DNA from: Nevskiaceae bacterium
GTDB lineage: Bacteria; Pseudomonadota; Gammaproteobacteria; Steroidobacterales; Steroidobacteraceae
Assembly (NCBI GenBank): GCA_024234075.1
Contig: JACKOV010000002.1
Span: forward strand, 620,001-684,000
Length of the DNA stretch: 64,000 nt
Reading direction: 5' to 3'
Every line of letters begins with the position of its first letter. The first letter of the stretch is position 1. The position numbers were made by a program, and so were the translations under genes. This document shows positions 7,786 to 16,658 of the stretch, piece by piece. The notes under the pieces were generated by a model that saw nothing but the letters and a program-made list of their open reading frames with translations, did not search any database and was not told where the DNA came from.

Positions 7786-9653
7786 CTTGCGTCCTCCCAG
7801 GGCCGGCTCAGACGCGTGGCGCACTGGATGATGCCGACCAGACTGTAGGTCTGCGGAAAATTGCCCCATAGCTCGCCGCTCCTAGGGTCGATGTCTTCGG
7901 ACAGCAGTCCGAGGTGGGTCCGCGAGGCGAGCATGTCCTGGAACAGCTCGCGGGCTTCGGTGCTGCGACCCGCGGCATGCAGTGCATTGACGTGCCAGAA
8001 GCCGCAGATCGTGAACGCGGTCTCGGGACGTCCGAAGTCGTCTGGATGGATGTAGCGCATCAGCCAGCGGCCGCGTTGCAACCGCTGCTGCACCGCCTCG
8101 AGCGTCGCGAGGAAGCGCGGGTCGGTGCCTTCGACCAGCCCGTATTCGGGCAGCAGCAGCAGCGTGGCATCAAGCTCGGCGCCATCCAGCACCGAGCTGA
8201 AGCGGCCGTGCTCTGCGTTCCAGGCGCGGGTTAGCAATTGCTGGCGCATCCGCGTGGCGTGCTCGCGCCACCAGGCGGCGCGTTCCGGCAGGCCGAGGCT
8301 GGCCGCGATCCGCGCCAGCCGGTCGCAGCCGGCCCAGCTCATCAGCGCCGAAAACGTATGCACCTGGGCAATGCCGCGGAACTCCCAGGGACCCGCATCC
8401 GGCTGCGCGAACACTTCGATCGCACTCTCGCCGATCCGCTCGAGGCGGGTGAACGTCGCCGCGTCGCCGAGGTTGGTGAGGCGCTGGTCGAAGAACATTT
8501 GGGTGGCGGCGAGGATCACCGCGCCATACACGTCGTGCTGGATCTGGCCATAGGCCGCGTTGCCGACACGCACCGGCCCCATGCCACGGTATCCCGCCAG
8601 CGATTCGACGATGCGCTCGGGCAGTTGCGCGCCGCCGCCGATGCCGTACAAGGGCTGCAGCGCGACTTTGTCGGTGCGCGCGACGGTGTGGTCGAGGAAG
8701 TTCAGCAGGTGTTCCATGGTCCGCGTTGCGCCGAGCCGGTTCAACGCCTGCACGACGAAGTAGGCGTCGCGCAGCCAGCAGTAGCGGTAGTCCCAGTTGC
8801 GGCCCGAATCCGGCGCCTCGGGGATCGAGGTGGTCAATGCCGCGAGCACGGCGCCCGTGTCTTCGTAGGTGCAGAGCTTCAGGGAAATGGCTGCGCGGAT
8901 CACGGCTTCCTGCCATTCGAACGGAATGGCCAGCGTGCGCACCCAGTCGTGCCAGTAGTTGCGGGTCTCCTCGAGCCATTGCCGCGCCAGCGACAACGGT
9001 GCTTCGGCCAGGCTTTCGTCCGGTCCGAGCACGAACGCCAGCGGACGCTCGATCACCTCGAGGCGGCCTTCGAGAATCGACGACAACGAGGCATCGGTGG
9101 TCACCCGCCAGCCGAGCGAGTCGCTCGCGAAGGAAAGGTGATGCGAGCCGGTACGCACCTGGGGTCGCGATGCGCCGTAGTTGCTGGTCGGCTCGATCCG
9201 GATCCGTGCGACCGGCCGCCCGGCGAGCGGCTCCACCACCCGCACCAGCGTCACGGGCCGGAACATGCGCCCGCGGTTGCGGAACCGCGGGCAGAAGTCG
9301 GTGACCCGCAGTGCATTGCCGTGCTGGTCGTGCAAGGTGGTGGTCAGTATCGCGGTGTTGCGCAGGTATTCGTGGCTGGCCCGCGCGGCGTCGCAGAGAT
9401 CGATGGCAAACACGCCGGCCGGATGTGCCATAGCCGGCGCGGGGTTCGGCGACGGGTAAGTGGGTCCGGCATAGGTCGTCGGTTCACAGGTCGTGGTGGG
9501 TGTGGCGCCCCGTGTCGTCAGCAATGCCGAGAACACGGGATCGCCGTCGGGGCGCGGCAGGCAGCACCAGACGATCCGCGCGTGGACGTCGACCAGTGCG
9601 GCGATCTGGCAGTTGCCGATCAATCCGAGCTGCAGGTCGATCGGGTCAGGCAT
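7782..9653 (-). CDS. GH15 glucoamylase-like glycoside hydrolase
   Basis: 623 residues, cytoplasmic, no signal peptide. The N-terminal beta-sandwich begins IGNCQIAALVD; the (alpha/alpha)6 barrel has GRNWDYRYCWLRDA and, near the end, the DIDPRSGELWGNFPQTYS stretch typical of bacterial GH15 enzymes annotated as glucoamylase or trehalase. Some bacterial GH15 members are trehalases, so in this position it could turn over trehalose or remove competing glucans; I cannot decide between these. The ATG at 9653 overlaps the otsB stop by 8 nt, and its own stop overlaps the otsA start by 4 nt. The in-frame extension to 9815 is antisense to nothing but lies inside otsB and is rejected. Confidence 0.92.
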   Translation of the reverse strand: MPDPIDLQLGLIGNCQIAALVDVHARIVWCCLPRPDGDPVFSALLTTRGATPTTTCEPTTYAGPTYPSPNPAPAMAHPAGVFAIDLCDAARASHEYLRNTAILTTTLHDQHGNALRVTDFCPRFRNRGRMFRPVTLVRVVEPLAGRPVARIRIEPTSNYGASRPQVRTGSHHLSFASDSLGWRVTTDASLSSILEGRLEVIERPLAFVLGPDESLAEAPLSLARQWLEETRNYWHDWVRTLAIPFEWQEAVIRAAISLKLCTYEDTGAVLAALTTSIPEAPDSGRNWDYRYCWLRDAYFVVQALNRLGATRTMEHLLNFLDHTVARTDKVALQPLYGIGGGAQLPERIVESLAGYRGMGPVRVGNAAYGQIQHDVYGAVILAATQMFFDQRLTNLGDAATFTRLERIGESAIEVFAQPDAGPWEFRGIAQVHTFSALMSWAGCDRLARIAASLGLPERAAWWREHATRMRQQLLTRAWNAEHGRFSSVLDGAELDATLLLLPEYGLVEGTDPRFLATLEAVQQRLQRGRWLMRYIHPDDFGRPETAFTICGFWHVNALHAAGRSTEARELFQDMLASRTHLGLLSEDIDPRSGELWGNFPQTYSLVGIIQCATRLSRPWEDAR

Positions 9654-10452
9654 GTGCCTCGGCCTCGTTGCCGGGGTGATAGCGCATCGCGCTGTCGGCC
9701 AGGCCCGCGAGGAAATGCCTGACCTGGGCGGGATCCGGCAGACGTGCGCGGCCTTCGATGCGATGACCGACTGCGATCGACAGGCCGCCGAGGTACTCGA
9801 CCACGCGGAAGGCATCGATGTCGGTGAAGTCGTCGCCGACAGCGATCGGCTGGCGGTGTGCGAACGGCGGCTCGCGGAGGAACTCCTGTACGGCCGAGCC
9901 TTTGGAAAACAGACGCGATTTCACCTCGACCACACAATCGCCTGGTTGCAGGGCGAATCCTTCGGGCAGTTCCTCGAGCAGCCGGGTGGCAAAGGCCAGC
10001 ACTTCGGCGCCGAGTTCGGGTGCGCGCCGATAGTGCAGTGCGAGGGCTTCGCGTTTGTCTTCGAGCAACAGTCTCGGTTCGCGTGCCACGAATTCCATGC
10101 AGCGGCGTCGCAGCGGTTCGAGCAGCGCTTCCCGCGCCGGCATGCGATGCAGCCTGCCGCGCGAGTCGCGCCGCTCGTAACCATGTACGCCGGCGGCCGG
10201 CAGTTTCAGCGGCGCAAGCAAGGTATCGAGCGCGTCGATGCGACGCCCGCTGACCAGGGCCAACGCGCCATCGAGTGCCGCGTGGGCGCGTGCCAGCAGC
10301 GCGGGCAGGGTGGGGTCGACGCGAATGGCGTCGGGTGTTTCCGCGAGTTCGAGCAGCGTGCCGTCGAAATCGAGAAACAGGCAAATCCGTTCGCCGCGCT
10401 CCAGCATCTGGTGGATTGGTTCGAGGGCGGCGCCGGGGCGATGGGTGGACAA
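9646..10452 (-). CDS. otsB: Trehalose-6-phosphate phosphatase (HAD family)
   Basis: About 268 residues. HAD motif I, LFLDFDGTLLE, is near the N-terminus; the SGR motif (LVSGRRID) and the late GDDFTDIDAFR motif IV are intact. The enzyme removes phosphate from trehalose 6-phosphate made by OtsA, two genes downstream. The start is uncertain: GTG at 10494 gives the longest product but has no ribosome site; TTG at 10452 is preceded by CGGGAG at good spacing and places the usual number of residues before DFDGT; ATG at 10407 is a third option. First gene of the operon; the LysR-type dyad at 10546-10566 lies just upstream. Confidence 0.92.
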   Translation of the reverse strand: MSTHRPGAALEPIHQMLERGERICLFLDFDGTLLELAETPDAIRVDPTLPALLARAHAALDGALALVSGRRIDALDTLLAPLKLPAAGVHGYERRDSRGRLHRMPAREALLEPLRRRCMEFVAREPRLLLEDKREALALHYRRAPELGAEVLAFATRLLEELPEGFALQPGDCVVEVKSRLFSKGSAVQEFLREPPFAHRQPIAVGDDFTDIDAFRVVEYLGGLSIAVGHRIEGRARLPDPAQVRHFLAGLADSAMRYHPGNEAEAHA

Positions 10453-10545
10453 GGTCCAGCTCCCGGGTGGCGCACCGAGACGGTGCGGAACCACTTACTC
10501 TAGGGGCGTATCCGCACCGATCCCAGCTAGAAAACCTCAAGCGCA

Positions 10546-10566
10546 ATGTTTAGATTTTCTCAACAT
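10546..10566. promoter_or_regulatory. LysR-type T-N11-A operator between otsB and the LysR gene
   Basis: ATGTT-N11-AACAT is a perfect dyad that fits the LysR-type T-N11-A consensus, inside an AT-rich island (TTTAGATTTTCT) that stands out from the GC-rich surroundings. It sits 54 bp from the LysR start codon and 50-115 bp from the candidate otsB starts, the classic position for a regulator that controls itself and the divergent operon. Confidence 0.7.
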
Positions 10567-10619
10567 GGAAAACGGTCCTCTGCGCTGCAGCGAGGCAGCG
10601 CAGTACTGGAGCGGTACGG

Positions 10620-11549
10620 ATGACGCAACCATTGCCTCCGCTGAATTCCCTGCGCGCCTTCGAGGCGGCCGGCAGATTGCACAGCTTCACCAAGGCGGCT
10701 CGCGAACTGCATGTGACGACGGCTGCGATCAGTCACCAGATCAAGGGCCTCGAGAAATATCTCGGCGTACGCCTGTTCCGCCGGACACCGCGGCGCCTGA
10801 CGCTCACCGAAGCCGGCGCGGCTGCCTGGTCGCGGATTCACGAGGGATTCACGCAGCTGCGCCTCGGTGCGCAGACCTTGCGCAGCCATCGGCGCGGCGG
10901 CGGCGTGACGGTCGGCGTCAGTTCCGCGTTTGCGGCCCGCTGGCTGCTGCCGCGCCTGCCTGCGTTTCGTGCGGCCTATCCGGCAGTGGCATTGCGTATC
11001 GTGACGAGCGTCGCTTCGCCCGATTTCGAGGACAGCGATGCGGATGCGGTCATCCGCTTCGGCAGCGGGGTGTACGACGGCGTCGATGCGCAACGACTGT
11101 TCGGCGAATGTCTCGCACCGCTGGCAGCGCCCGCCCGCAGCCGCAGCTTTTCGCTGCGCCGGCTCGCGGATCTGCGCCAGGCACCGCTGATCCACGATGT
11201 GTCGATGCGGCGGGCAGGACGGATGATCGGCTGGGACGAGTGCCTGCAGGATGCGGGCTTGCAGGGCATCGACACCACGCGTGGCCTGCGCTTCGACGAC
11301 AGCCATCTCGCGCTGCAGGCTGCGGCCCTCGCCGAGGGGGTGGTGCTCGGGCGGCTGGCCTACGCCGCAGGCGATCTCGAGGCGGGCCGGCTGGTGGCGC
11401 CGCTGTCGTTGCGGCTGCCGCTGGAAACCGCGTATTACCTGCTCGTGCCGCGCAGCCGGCTCGCTTCGCCGGCGTTGATGGCGCTTTCCGGCTGGCTGAT
11501 CGAAGCGGCGATGGACTTCCAGCAGGTGCTGACTCGTCTGGCCGGATGA
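10620..11549 (+). CDS. LysR-family transcriptional regulator, GcvA/AmpR-like
   Basis: 309 residues. The N-terminal winged helix-turn-helix (about 5-65) reads LNSLRAFEAAGRLHSFTKAA...AISHQIKGLEKYLG, close to the GcvA branch. Residues 90-300 form the substrate-binding co-inducer domain (VGVSSAFAARWLLPRLPAF). GGAG lies about 9 bases before the ATG. It is divergent from the trehalose operon with a canonical LysR box between them, so control of otsB-GH15-otsA is a reasonable inference, though GcvA-like regulators elsewhere govern unrelated genes. The effector is unknown. Confidence 0.92.
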   Translation: MTQPLPPLNSLRAFEAAGRLHSFTKAARELHVTTAAISHQIKGLEKYLGVRLFRRTPRRLTLTEAGAAAWSRIHEGFTQLRLGAQTLRSHRRGGGVTVGVSSAFAARWLLPRLPAFRAAYPAVALRIVTSVASPDFEDSDADAVIRFGSGVYDGVDAQRLFGECLAPLAAPARSRSFSLRRLADLRQAPLIHDVSMRRAGRMIGWDECLQDAGLQGIDTTRGLRFDDSHLALQAAALAEGVVLGRLAYAAGDLEAGRLVAPLSLRLPLETAYYLLVPRSRLASPALMALSGWLIEAAMDFQQVLTRLAG

Positions 11550-11559
11550 CCGAGCAGCG

Positions 11560-11658
11560 CGCCCCGCCGAGCAATGCGCTGGTCAGGAAGCCGCGCCGCG
11601 AGAGTTATTCGGTCAGCGTGGTCGTGCCGTCGGGTGTCTTGATCCGTTGCTTGCGCAT
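11560..11658 (-). pseudogene. Remnant of a Tat-exported protein: 17-codon ORF plus in-frame signal motif after a stop
   Basis: Reading leftward from an ATG at 11658 (preceded by ATGGAG), 17 codons (MRKQRIKTPDGTTTLTE) end in TAA at 11605. The same frame continues directly as LSRRGFLTSALLGGA, which looks like the twin-arginine region of a Tat signal peptide. The rest would lie inside the convergent lysR gene, so the protein is truncated after about 33 codons. The simplest reading is the 5' stump of a lost Tat-dependent oxidoreductase or hydrolase. A functional 17-residue peptide is possible but less likely. Confidence 0.4.
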
Positions 11659-11688
11659 GGGTCGGACTCCATCAGGACGGGACAGATA

Positions 11689-12480
11689 CTAGTCCTGGAA
11701 CATGCTCCACAGCGTCTTGCGGGTGGGATCGTAGGCGTTGTAGGTCTTGCCGATGGTCGTCGGATCGCCCATTGCGGCGACCGTCAGTTTGGCGACGTCG
11801 ATCCGGGCCATGTAGCTGAACGCCCGCGGGTCGTCGGCCAGCACCGCCTGGCCGGTGGAGCGGCCGAGGCCGAGCCCGCCCGGGCGGATGATCGTGTATT
11901 GCAGGCCGCTGGCGCGCAGATGATCTTCGGCCTGACCCTTGAGAGCGAGCACCTCGCGCAACAGCATGCGCGAGGGAAACGGGGTCGCCGTAAACGAATC
12001 GCCGGTGCCGATGGCGGTGACGAACACGAAGCGCGTCACGCCGGCGGCGCGCGCGGCGTCGATCACATTGCGGTTGCCGACCAGGTCCGGGCGTTTGGCC
12101 TTGTCGCCGCGCGAGGTGCCGAGCGTCGAGATCGCGACCTTGTAGGTGTTCGAGGCGAAGGCGGCCTGTACGGCTTCGGCATCGAGGGCGTCGGCGATCA
12201 CGGTTTTCGCGCCAACGGCCTGCAGGGCCGCGGTGTTCGACGTCGGCCGCACGGCGACCGTCACATCTTCGCCGTGCTCGCGCAGCAGCCTGACGATCTC
12301 GAGACCGGTGGCGCCGGTGCCGCCGAATACCAGGATCGGTCCGCCCGGGGAGACGTACGGCCCGGCGGCATGCAGGTTCACCGGTGTGTGAAACGAGCGG
12401 CTGAAGACGAACAGGTAGCCGACGATCAGCAGAACGAGCACGGCCAGCAGATAGCCGATGGCCTTGAGAACGGTCGCCAT
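11689..12480 (-). CDS. Membrane-anchored NAD(P)-binding SDR-like protein (NmrA/atypical SDR)
   Basis: 263 residues. An N-terminal membrane segment (about 5-27, IGYLLAVLVLLIVGYLFVF) is followed by an atypical-SDR Rossmann domain with VFGGTGATGLEIVR at about 51-64 and TNAA, FVTAIGTGDS and IIRPGGLG stretches. There is no YxxxK catalytic pair, so this belongs to the NAD(P)H-binding (NmrA-like/YwnB-like) group that may sense redox cofactor or act as a reductase on an unknown substrate. The ATG at 12480 has GAGGGAG upstream; the longer frame to 13134 lies antisense to the next gene and is rejected. Confidence 0.82.
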   Translation of the reverse strand: MATVLKAIGYLLAVLVLLIVGYLFVFSRSFHTPVNLHAAGPYVSPGGPILVFGGTGATGLEIVRLLREHGEDVTVAVRPTSNTAALQAVGAKTVIADALDAEAVQAAFASNTYKVAISTLGTSRGDKAKRPDLVGNRNVIDAARAAGVTRFVFVTAIGTGDSFTATPFPSRMLLREVLALKGQAEDHLRASGLQYTIIRPGGLGLGRSTGQAVLADDPRAFSYMARIDVAKLTVAAMGDPTTIGKTYNAYDPTRKTLWSMFQD

Positions 12481-12624
12481 GGCGGACTCTCCCTCGGGAA
12501 GGATCGGGCAGCCGGGATCTTGCCACAGCGGCTGTGGCGTACAGGCGTTCGGGGCGGCGAGGGCCGCACCGTGGCGAAAGCAGGGGGCGTAGAATCGGCC
12601 TGTCACCCCGCCAGGAGAGCCCGC

Positions 12625-13257
12625 ATGTCGACCCATCGTCTGCTCAGGTTGCCGGTCGCCGGTTCGTTGCAGCGGGCTGTCGTGGCTGCGACGGCGGTAT
12701 TGACGATCGCGGCGGCGGCCGCGCCGTTGCAGGCTCAATCCTCCGCACCGACCCGGACGGATACCGCCGGTCTCGCAGGCTATGGGGGCATGCGCTGGAG
12801 CACCGACTACGGCATCGGCGCCGGTCGCTGCGATCGCGAGTCCATCGTGCTCGACAACAGCAATGCGCCGCGTACCCTGGTGCAGCGCCACGAGGAGAAT
12901 CTGCAGAACCGCAGCGTCGGCATCATCGGTGCCAGCAGCGGCAGCGGTGTCCTGCTCGGCACGCGGCTCGGTGGTCGTCTCGACCAGCGTGACCGCCATT
13001 GCCTCGGCCATGTCCTCGAACTCGGTGCCGTGGGGCGCGAGGTCAGCTGGACCAATCCGACCACCCGGCAGAGCCATATCGTCGTCGTCAGCGAGTACAC
13101 CCCGACCCGCAGCACGCCGACGGGGGCCGGGCACGCCGCCAAGGACCGGTGCCGCGTGTTGCTGCTGACGACGGTTGCGGCCGGCGTTGCGGTCCGCGGT
13201 CCGGCACAGCGGCTGGTCGCCTGTCAGGCCAACCCCGGAGTCTGGTCGATCCGCTGA
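12625..13257 (+). CDS. Signal-peptide protein of the surface-antigen (RT0821/Lpp0805, 17-kDa) type
   Basis: 210 residues with a signal peptide (cleavage after AQA near residue 38). The mature part has a Gly-rich stretch (VGIIGASSGSGVLLGTRLGG, about 97-116) followed by QRDRHCLGHVLELG and the VSWTNPTTRQSHIVVVSEYTP block seen in the rickettsial 17-kDa/Lpp0805-type surface antigens. The core domain is therefore recognisable though the N-terminal third is not. AGGAGAG stands 7 bases before the ATG. It faces the S9 peptidase gene with stops 12 bp apart. Outer-membrane association is inferred; no lipobox Cys is seen. Function unknown. Confidence 0.7.
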   Translation: MSTHRLLRLPVAGSLQRAVVAATAVLTIAAAAAPLQAQSSAPTRTDTAGLAGYGGMRWSTDYGIGAGRCDRESIVLDNSNAPRTLVQRHEENLQNRSVGIIGASSGSGVLLGTRLGGRLDQRDRHCLGHVLELGAVGREVSWTNPTTRQSHIVVVSEYTPTRSTPTGAGHAAKDRCRVLLLTTVAAGVAVRGPAQRLVACQANPGVWSIR

Positions 13258-13269
13258 GCGAACGCTCGA

Positions 13270-15402
13270 TCAGCGTCCGCCGGGCGGTGCGTAGTGACCG
13301 ATCCAGTCGCGTACGGTCTGATACCAGAAGATCGAATTCTGCGGCTTCAGCACCCAGTGGTTCTCGTCTGGGAAGTAGACCAGCTTCGCCGGCACACCGC
13401 GTTTCTGCAGGGTGTTGAACAGTTCGATGCCGTGGTTCACCGGCACGCGCTGGTCGAGCTGGCCGTGGATTACCAGCGTCGGCGTGGCGAAGTGGCCGGC
13501 GCGGCTGTGTGGTGAGTATTGCGCGAACTCTTCCGGCTTGTCCCAGAACTCGAAGAACCGGTCTTTCTCGGCGCCGTAATCCGCGCCGATCTGCGTGAAG
13601 CTGTTGTAGACCGCGGCATGCGCGATCAGTGCCTTGAATGGATGCGGCCGGCCAAGCAGTGTGGCGGCGAGGAAGCCGCCATAGCTGCCGCCGCCGGCGA
13701 CCAGTCGCTCGGCATCGACCCAGGGCTGGGCCGTCAGCCACTGCGCCGCGGCGATCGTATCCTCGTAGGGTTTGGAGATGCGGTCCGGATTGATCGAGTC
13801 GGTGAAGGCCTGGCCAAAGCCGCTCGAACCGTGGAAGTTGTGCCAAGTCACGACATAGCCCCAGCTCGCGAACACCTGCGCGTTCCAGCGCCACTGCATG
13901 GCGTCTTGGATGGTGTTGTGCGGGCCTCCGTGCAGCAGCATGAACACCGGATATTTCTTCGCCGGGTCGAAGTCGGGCGGGTAGACCACCCACATCTGGA
14001 TAGCCGCGCCGCCGGCACCCGGATAAGTGACGCTGTCGACCTTGCCTTGGCGGATGCCGGCCAGCGCCGTGTCGTTGAAGGTCGAGAGCGCGTTCGCCGC
14101 GCCGCTGCCGAGGTCGAGGCGCACCAGCGTCGGCGGCTCGGAGAAGGTCTGGCGGATCGCAACCGCCGCAGGTCGGGCTGCAGCGCTGCGGGCGATCGCC
14201 AGACCGCTGAAGCTGGCCGGGCCGGTCACGGCCTTGGGCCGCCCCGGCGCCGCCAGATCGAAACGCCAGACGCGATTGGTCGCGGCATCGTCGATCGTGC
14301 CGTACAGCGCCTTCGAGTCCGGACGCCAGCTCAGGCCGGCGGCGGAGCGATCCCAGTCGCCCGACAGGTCGCGGCGGCCGCCACCCTGGCGATCGAACAG
14401 CAGCAAGCGGGCACGATCGGCATAGAACGTCGGGATCCGTTGCTGCGTGAACGCCAGCCAACGGCCATCGGGGCTGTAGAGCGGTTCGCCGTCGTCGCCC
14501 GGGTTGTCGGCGGTCAGGTTGCGCGGTGGTTTGCAGCCACAGGCCTCGAGCACGATCACGTCGTGGTTCGGCATGTTGCCGACGGGGTCGATGTCGGTAA
14601 CGAATGCGACTTCGAGGCCGTCGGGAGAAATGTCGTAGGACGAGGGCGAATACTCGCGGCGTGACAGCGAGAACCCGGACTGGCGTGTGATGGCCAGCGG
14701 TTCGCCGCTGCCATCGGCAGCGATCGAGAACAGATGCGGTTCACGATCGTCGATGAAGTGGTCCCAGTAGGCGATCGGCGCGCGCGTCCAGACCTTGGCG
14801 CGCATCTTCGACTCGTCACGTTCCTTGAGGCGCTGCGCCTGATCTTCCCAGCGCACCAGGTCGAGCCAGATCGGCGTGACGAAGGCGAGGCGCTTGCTGT
14901 CCGGGAACCACTTCGGCGCATCGGCGCCGGTCGGTACGTTGGTGACCCGTCGCGCTTCGCCGCCATCGACTGCGATGACGTAGATCTGGGTTTGCTGGTC
15001 GTCGCCGCGTTTGGAGACGAAAGCGATCGACCGGCCATCGGGGCTCCAGGTGGGGCGGGTATCCGCTGACTGATCGGCGGTCAGTTGGCGGCCTGCGCCC
15101 GGGCCGCCGGCCACCGGGAACAGCCACAGGTCCGTCTGGCCCTTGTTTTCCTTGACGTCGTAGCGCGTGACCGGCACGACTGCCTGTCTGCCGTCCGGCG
15201 AAATCGCCGGATCGCCGAGTCTTGCGAGACCCCACATGGCCTCGACGGTCAGTCGATCCGGCGACGACGGCGCGGCGACCGACGCGGTGGACGGCGGGTT
15301 CGAGTCGCTTTGCGCTTGAGCCTGTGCCGGCAGTGCACCGCTGGCGGCGATCGACAGGCCGAGAATGCCGATGACGGTGCGGCGGATCGGTGTCGTCGAC
15401 AT
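13270..15402 (-). CDS. Secreted S9-family peptidase (dipeptidyl/acylaminoacyl peptidase type)
   Basis: 710 residues with a signal peptide (about 1-32). Residues 60-430 carry repeated beta-propeller strands (SPDGR, WSPDGRSIAF, WFPDSKRLAF), and the C-terminal alpha/beta hydrolase domain has the nucleophile S573 in GGGSYGGF, D650 in GQLDQRVP and H682 in DENHWVL, a complete catalytic triad. Expected to remove N-terminal dipeptides or acyl-amino acids from peptides in the periplasm. The start at 15402 gives the signal peptide; the extension to 15483 overlaps the preceding gene. It follows the aminotransferase-like gene by 2 nt, so the two form an operon. Confidence 0.93.
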   Translation of the reverse strand: MSTTPIRRTVIGILGLSIAASGALPAQAQAQSDSNPPSTASVAAPSSPDRLTVEAMWGLARLGDPAISPDGRQAVVPVTRYDVKENKGQTDLWLFPVAGGPGAGRQLTADQSADTRPTWSPDGRSIAFVSKRGDDQQTQIYVIAVDGGEARRVTNVPTGADAPKWFPDSKRLAFVTPIWLDLVRWEDQAQRLKERDESKMRAKVWTRAPIAYWDHFIDDREPHLFSIAADGSGEPLAITRQSGFSLSRREYSPSSYDISPDGLEVAFVTDIDPVGNMPNHDVIVLEACGCKPPRNLTADNPGDDGEPLYSPDGRWLAFTQQRIPTFYADRARLLLFDRQGGGRRDLSGDWDRSAAGLSWRPDSKALYGTIDDAATNRVWRFDLAAPGRPKAVTGPASFSGLAIARSAAARPAAVAIRQTFSEPPTLVRLDLGSGAANALSTFNDTALAGIRQGKVDSVTYPGAGGAAIQMWVVYPPDFDPAKKYPVFMLLHGGPHNTIQDAMQWRWNAQVFASWGYVVTWHNFHGSSGFGQAFTDSINPDRISKPYEDTIAAAQWLTAQPWVDAERLVAGGGSYGGFLAATLLGRPHPFKALIAHAAVYNSFTQIGADYGAEKDRFFEFWDKPEEFAQYSPHSRAGHFATPTLVIHGQLDQRVPVNHGIELFNTLQKRGVPAKLVYFPDENHWVLKPQNSIFWYQTVRDWIGHYAPPGGR

Positions 15403-15404
15403 CG

Positions 15405-16517
15405 TCAACCCTTCACGATGGCGCGCAGCGCATCGATGAACACCGTAGTCTCGTCGGTCGTGCCGACGCTGACCCGGCACCATTCGCGCAGCGGCTCGAA
15501 GGATCGCCCGACTTCGATCTGCTTCGCTTTCATCTTTTCGCGAAAATCGTTCACCGGCATGCCAGGTCGCAGGAACACGAAATTGCCCTGCGGCGGAGCG
15601 TACGCAAGGCCGAGCTCATCGCAGGCGGCGGTGACGCGCTGCCGGTCGGCAATCAGCGCCGCGCGAGTGCGAGTCAGGAACTCCGTGTCACCAAGACTCG
15701 CCGTCGCCGCTGCGAGTCCGAGTACGCTCGGCGATGTCATCCAGTGTTGCCGCAGCCGCGCCGCGACATCCGGGCGGGCGAGGGCATAGCCGATACGCAG
15801 CCCTGCGAGGCCGTGGAGCTTCGAGAACGTACGCAGTACCACGACATTGGCGCCTTCACGGACCAGATCGATCATGCCCGAGGTCATGCCCTCGTCGACG
15901 AGCTCGAGATAGGCCTCGTCGACGACCACCAGAGTGCGCTGCGCCATCTCGCTGCAGAATGCGCGCAGCGCCGGGCCGTCGATCACCGTACCGGTGGGGT
16001 TGTTCGGATTGCAGACGTAGAGCAGCGAAGTGTTCGGCGAAGTCGCCGCCGCCAGCGCCGGCAGATCGTGCTTCATCGCCGCATCGAGCGGCACCTTCTT
16101 GATCCCGGCACCGAGTTTTTCGGCGAAGGACATCAGTTGGTTGAACGTCGGCCAGGGGCAGACCACCTCGCCACGGCTGCACCAGCCGAGCGCCAGCATG
16201 TGCAGCAGCTCGCCGGAACCTGAGCCGATGACGATCTGCTCGCGGCCGACCCCTTCCTTGGCGGCGATGGCCTGGGCGAGCGGCGCCTGCAGGCTCAGCC
16301 CGTAGCGGCAGGCATCGTCGGTGGCGGCGATGATCGCCGCCCGCGCCTGTGGCCCCGGTCCCCAGGGGTTCTCGTTGGCCGACAGACGCAGCGGATAGCG
16401 CAGCGACATCGGCGCGCGCTGTGCCTTGCGCGCCACCGCTTCACCGGCGGCCGGCAAGGCTGCTGCCGCCAGGGCCAGCGACAACAGCTGTCGTCGATCC
16501 ATGTCACCCGTTTTCAT
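15405..16517 (-). CDS. Histidinol-phosphate-aminotransferase-like PLP enzyme with an export signal
   Basis: 370 residues. It opens with a Tat-like signal (MDRRQLLSLALAAAALPAAG from residue 6), unusual for a PLP enzyme. The fold type I aminotransferase core has SANENPWGP, YVCNPNNPTG, DEAYLE and the PLP lysine in TFSKLHGLAGLR. It resembles HisC but is unlikely to serve histidine synthesis if exported; PLP-loaded folded export would need Tat. GGGGAG precedes the ATG at 16517. Tightly coupled to the secreted S9 peptidase (2 nt), which suggests a joint role in periplasmic amino acid or peptide conversion. Confidence 0.88.
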   Translation of the reverse strand: MKTGDMDRRQLLSLALAAAALPAAGEAVARKAQRAPMSLRYPLRLSANENPWGPGPQARAAIIAATDDACRYGLSLQAPLAQAIAAKEGVGREQIVIGSGSGELLHMLALGWCSRGEVVCPWPTFNQLMSFAEKLGAGIKKVPLDAAMKHDLPALAAATSPNTSLLYVCNPNNPTGTVIDGPALRAFCSEMAQRTLVVVDEAYLELVDEGMTSGMIDLVREGANVVVLRTFSKLHGLAGLRIGYALARPDVAARLRQHWMTSPSVLGLAAATASLGDTEFLTRTRAALIADRQRVTAACDELGLAYAPPQGNFVFLRPGMPVNDFREKMKAKQIEVGRSFEPLREWCRVSVGTTDETTVFIDALRAIVKG

Positions 16518-16658
16518 GGTCCGATACTCCCCGAGGAAACGTGATGTCTGGAGCTGCTTTCCGCGGCTGTTATACCACTCCGTCGATCCCGCCATTGCCG
16601 TAGCGGACGTCAGTCACCGGCTGACGCGTGCATTGCGCGCTGCACCGCATCGTCCCGT

